Source: Chloroflexota bacterium
GTDB lineage: Bacteria; Chloroflexota; Anaerolineae; Anaerolineales; UBA4823
Length of the DNA stretch: 7,342 nt
Direction of reading: 5' to 3'
Assembly (NCBI GenBank): GCA_023395675.1
Contig: JAEWYL010000016.1
Location: 1-7,342, forward strand
In this document: one piece after another, positions 5,378 through 7,342 of the stretch
How the letters are laid out: every line of letters starts with the position of its first letter
Numbering within the stretch: the stretch's first letter is position 1
Made by a program: the position numbers and the translations under genes
The notes under the pieces: generated by a model
What the model saw: the letters and a program-made list of their open reading frames with translations, nothing else
Told to the model about the DNA's origin: nothing
Databases searched by the model: none

Positions 5378-6901
5378 CAATCCAACCGCCGCGTCCACCG
5401 CTTCGCCTGCCAATACGTAGCGCATGACCTCATCCTTGTTCGTATGGCTGGCCTGTAGCTCACGCACGATCCTCCCCCGGTAAAGCACCAGGATGCGATC
5501 GCTCATTCCCAGTACTTCTTCAATGTCCGACGAGGTAAACAGAATAGTGCATCCTTGTTGTGCCCAGGTGTTGATCAATTGGTAGATTTCGTGCTTGGCG
5601 CCCACGTCGATGCCGCGAGTCGGGTCGTTCAGGATCAGCAGTTCGGGATTGGAGGCGAGCCATTTTGCCAGGACCACTTTTTGCTGGTTGCCGCCCGAAA
5701 GCTGCCCGACCACTTTTTCGGCGCTGTCGGTAGCGATGTTCAGCTTGCGGATCGCGTCATTTGCCACCTCCCGCTCTTTGCGTTCATCCAGGAAGCCTAA
5801 CCAGTCCAACAACCGGTCCAGGACGACCACAGAGGTGTTCTTGCGCATCGACCAGTTGAGCATCAGGCCTTCCTCGCGCCGGTTTGCGGGGATAAAGGCC
5901 CATTTGCTTTTGATCAGTCCGGAAGGCGTCAGTTTCGTCTGCGGTTTTCCATCGATCAACACCTCTCCGTGGATCATTTTTTCCAGGCCGAAGAGCTGGG
6001 CGAATATCTCCTGCACGCCAGAGCCGTCCAGGCCGGCAAACCCCAACACCTCACCCCGGCGCGCTTCAAAGCTGACCGGCTCTTTACTACCTCTGAGAAG
6101 CAGGTTCCTGGCTGAGAGGGTGATCTCCCGGTCATTCGATACCGGTGGGCGCGCCGGAAAGATCTCGCTGATCCTACGCCCGACGACGTGTGTCACCACT
6201 TCGTCCATTGAAATTTCATCGATCCGCCAGGTGCCGATATAGCGACCATCGCGCATCACGGATATGCGGTCGGCGATGGAGAATACCTCCTCCAGGCGAT
6301 GAGACACATAGAGGATCGTAATGCCCCTCTCTTTCAACTGGCGGATGATCTTAAATAAAGCCTGCGTCTCTTTATCGGTCAGGGCAGAGTTCGGCTCATC
6401 CATGATGATGACGTTCGTCCCGCGGGACAGCGCCCGGGCGATCTCCACGATCTGCTTCTGGCCCACCGACAGGTTCATCACCTTTTCTCGCGGATTGATA
6501 TCCACTTCCAGGGTATCCAGCACGGCTTTGCTGCGGCGAGCCATTTCCGTCTCGTCAAGGAAAATTCCATTAACAACTTCTCTTCGGATGAAGATATTCG
6601 CCGCAACGCTGAGCGGAGGGAACAGGTTTAATTCCTGGAAGACCATGCTGATCCCCAGGCGCTCGGCGACCATCGGGCTGGAGAGCCTGACTTCGTTACC
6701 GTCCACCAACACTTTGCCGCTGTCTTGCTCCTGGACGCCTGCCAGAAGTTTCATCAAGGTGGATTTGCCGGCACCATTCTCGCCCACCACTGCGTGGATC
6801 TCACCGCGCTGGATGCCGAAACTGACCTCGTTCAATGCGGTGACCCCTCCGAAGCGCTTGGTGATATTGTCCAGGCGGATAATTTCGCCGTGATCTGCCA
6901 T
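5375..6901 (-). CDS. Sugar ABC transporter ATP-binding protein (CUT2, RbsA/MglA type)
   Basis: A 508-residue cytoplasmic ATPase with two fused nucleotide-binding domains, the normal length and layout of CUT2 monosaccharide importers; it energises an inner-membrane permease fed by a binding protein. NBD1 is complete: Walker A GENGAGKST (40-48), Q-loop Q89, signature LSVGQ (144-148), Walker B 'VIIMDEP' (164-170, E169), H-loop H201. NBD2 starts near residue 260. Its A-loop is degenerate, GLDGSGVQEI (290-299), lacking the Walker A lysine as is usual in this subfamily. Its signature is LSGGNQQK (401-408), and its Walker B region reads 'LLILNDPTRGIDVGAK' (421-436 area), with N425-D426 where many RbsA-type proteins have Asp-Glu. 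ATG 6901 has AGGAGT 9 nt upstream. It follows the binding-protein gene by 109 nt and precedes the hydrolase gene by 10 nt. Which sugar is carried is not visible. Confidence 0.95.
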   Translation of the reverse strand: MADHGEIIRLDNITKRFGGVTALNEVSFGIQRGEIHAVVGENGAGKSTLMKLLAGVQEQDSGKVLVDGNEVRLSSPMVAERLGISMVFQELNLFPPLSVAANIFIRREVVNGIFLDETEMARRSKAVLDTLEVDINPREKVMNLSVGQKQIVEIARALSRGTNVIIMDEPNSALTDKETQALFKIIRQLKERGITILYVSHRLEEVFSIADRISVMRDGRYIGTWRIDEISMDEVVTHVVGRRISEIFPARPPVSNDREITLSARNLLLRGSKEPVSFEARRGEVLGFAGLDGSGVQEIFAQLFGLEKMIHGEVLIDGKPQTKLTPSGLIKSKWAFIPANRREEGLMLNWSMRKNTSVVVLDRLLDWLGFLDERKEREVANDAIRKLNIATDSAEKVVGQLSGGNQQKVVLAKWLASNPELLILNDPTRGIDVGAKHEIYQLINTWAQQGCTILFTSSDIEEVLGMSDRILVLYRGRIVRELQASHTNKDEVMRYVLAGEAVDAAVGL

Positions 6902-6927
6902 AACCAGATTACTCCTTTGCCAGCACC

Positions 6928-6960
6928 CGCCGGCAATCGCCTTCTCCGGCGAGAGAAGCG
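6928..6960 (-). other. Alternative weak stem-loops in the pre-ATPase leader
   Basis: CGCCGG (6928-6933) can pair with CCGGCG (6946-6951), or CTTCTC (6941-6946) with GAGAAG (6953-6958). The two 6-bp stems share bases and cannot form together. They lie between the strong hairpin and the ATPase ribosome binding site, and may add to mRNA structure there. The stems are short enough to be chance. Confidence 0.25.
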
Positions 6961-6962
6961 GT

Positions 6963-6996
6963 CACTCCGGGGACGGCATTTCCCGTCCCCGGAGTG
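6963..6996 (-). promoter_or_regulatory. Perfect 14-bp intercistronic hairpin after the binding-protein gene
   Basis: CACTCCGGGGACGG (6963-6976) and its exact reverse complement (6983-6996) enclose a 6-nt loop. In the minus-strand RNA the stem begins 14 nt after the binding-protein stop, with loop GAAAUG. No U-run follows on the minus strand, so it is not a standard intrinsic terminator. In bacterial sugar operons, a stem of this strength between the binding-protein gene and downstream transporter genes commonly protects the upstream mRNA from 3' exonucleases or partly attenuates transcription, giving excess binding protein. That role is inferred here from position and stability. Confidence 0.8.
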
Positions 6997-7010
6997 GTCC
7001 CAGAAATCAA

Positions 7011-7342
7011 CTACTGAACCTGCGGGAATGGCTCAACCAACGAGTTGAGGTCTACGAAGTCTTTTTCCATCAGCTCAAGGAAGAACTCATGCTGCTGGTC
7101 GGGGTTCTTCTCCCGCTCCAGGAACTCCTTGACATTGTCGGAGGTCACCGGCTCCGGTCCCGAGTTGATCCAGCCGGTCGGGATTTCCGTGCCGTACAAG
7201 TAGTGCTCGATCATAGCGCGGGCAGCCAGGTAGGAAGACAGCCAGGGGTTGGCCCCAATAGCCACGGCGATGGTGCCGTCCTCGATGCCCGTCAGGGTCT
7301 CCGGTTCCAGGTCGAAGGTGCCGATCAGCCAGTCACCGCCCT
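7011..7342 (-). CDS. Sugar ABC transporter substrate-binding protein, C-terminal part (partial)
   Basis: The last 109 codons plus stop of a periplasmic binding protein type I (RbsB-like, Peripla_BP_4). The gene continues beyond the right edge of the window, and the frame is open through 7340. The visible segment contains 'GTFDLEPETLTGIEDGTI' (family 'G.D..pe.l..I..G.i', the hinge-proximal strand that contacts ligand), then 'AVAIGANPWLSSYLAAR' (family 'q.p...Gy.a'), and 'INSGPEPVTSDNVKEF' (family 'i.tgp.lVt.dNv..f'). A further tail of about 35 residues, rich in acidic and aromatic residues, ends in PFPQVQ. The Asp of 'TFDLEP' is the position often used for sugar hydroxyl binding. The mature protein would act in the periplasm or be tethered outside the membrane; the signal sequence is not in the window. 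It is the first visible gene of the minus-strand operon. Confidence 0.92.
   Translation of the reverse strand, partial: GGDWLIGTFDLEPETLTGIEDGTIAVAIGANPWLSSYLAARAMIEHYLYGTEIPTGWINSGPEPVTSDNVKEFLEREKNPDQQHEFFLELMEKDFVDLNSLVEPFPQVQ

Noticed and set aside
5365..5463. Longer N-terminus for the phosphotriesterase-family gene (ATG at 5463)
   Set aside because: The additional 33 residues are Arg-rich, overlap the ABC ATPase gene and lack family similarity. ATG 5364 has an AGGAG 6 nt upstream and the normal family N-terminus.

Overview
The window holds two gene groups facing each other. The left third (about 120-2397, + strand) is a tightly packed three-gene set: an SRPBCC/AHSA1-type small-ligand domain protein, an AlkZ-like winged-helix (HTH_42) protein, and a putative glycolipid-binding domain protein (Glycolipid_bind, PF06475). 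Each downstream gene starts inside the stop codon of the one before it (TTGA and GTGA 4-base overlaps), so the three are almost certainly cotranscribed and translationally coupled. A plausible sigma70-like promoter and a clear ribosome binding site precede the first gene.

The right two thirds (2472-7342, - strand) are part of a carbohydrate uptake and catabolism operon. Read in transcription order it encodes the C-terminal end of a type I periplasmic sugar-binding protein (cut by the window edge), a CUT2/RbsA-type double-domain sugar ABC ATPase, a phosphotriesterase-family (COG1735) metal hydrolase, a Gfo/Idh/MocA NAD-dependent dehydrogenase, and a classical SDR dehydrogenase. Gaps between these genes are 10, 35 and 20 nt from the ATPase onward. 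The one larger gap (109 nt, after the binding-protein gene) holds a perfect 14-bp hairpin, as expected for an operon that makes more binding protein than ATPase. The permease is not in view and must lie upstream of the binding-protein gene or elsewhere. A working model is import of a sugar, sugar acid or polyol, NAD-dependent oxidation by one or both dehydrogenases, and hydrolysis of a resulting lactone by the phosphotriesterase-like enzyme. The substrate cannot be read from sequence.

The two groups meet tail to tail in a 74-nt spacer (2398-2471) with no convincing terminator. They differ sharply in base composition: one 60-base line in the left set (1021-1080) is 83% G+C, while one line in the ABC ATPase gene (6541-6600) is 40%. 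This suggests different histories, or an assembly join that should be checked.

The organism is a bacterium using SD-led starts and occasional TTG/GTG starts. The mixture of CUT2 sugar operons and Gfo/Idh/MocA enzymes, and the variant 'LNDPTRGID' ATPase motif, would fit Chloroflexota (Anaerolineae-like) or another environmental lineage, but this is a low-confidence impression. The window begins with a 14-G run that may be a contig-edge sequencing artefact.
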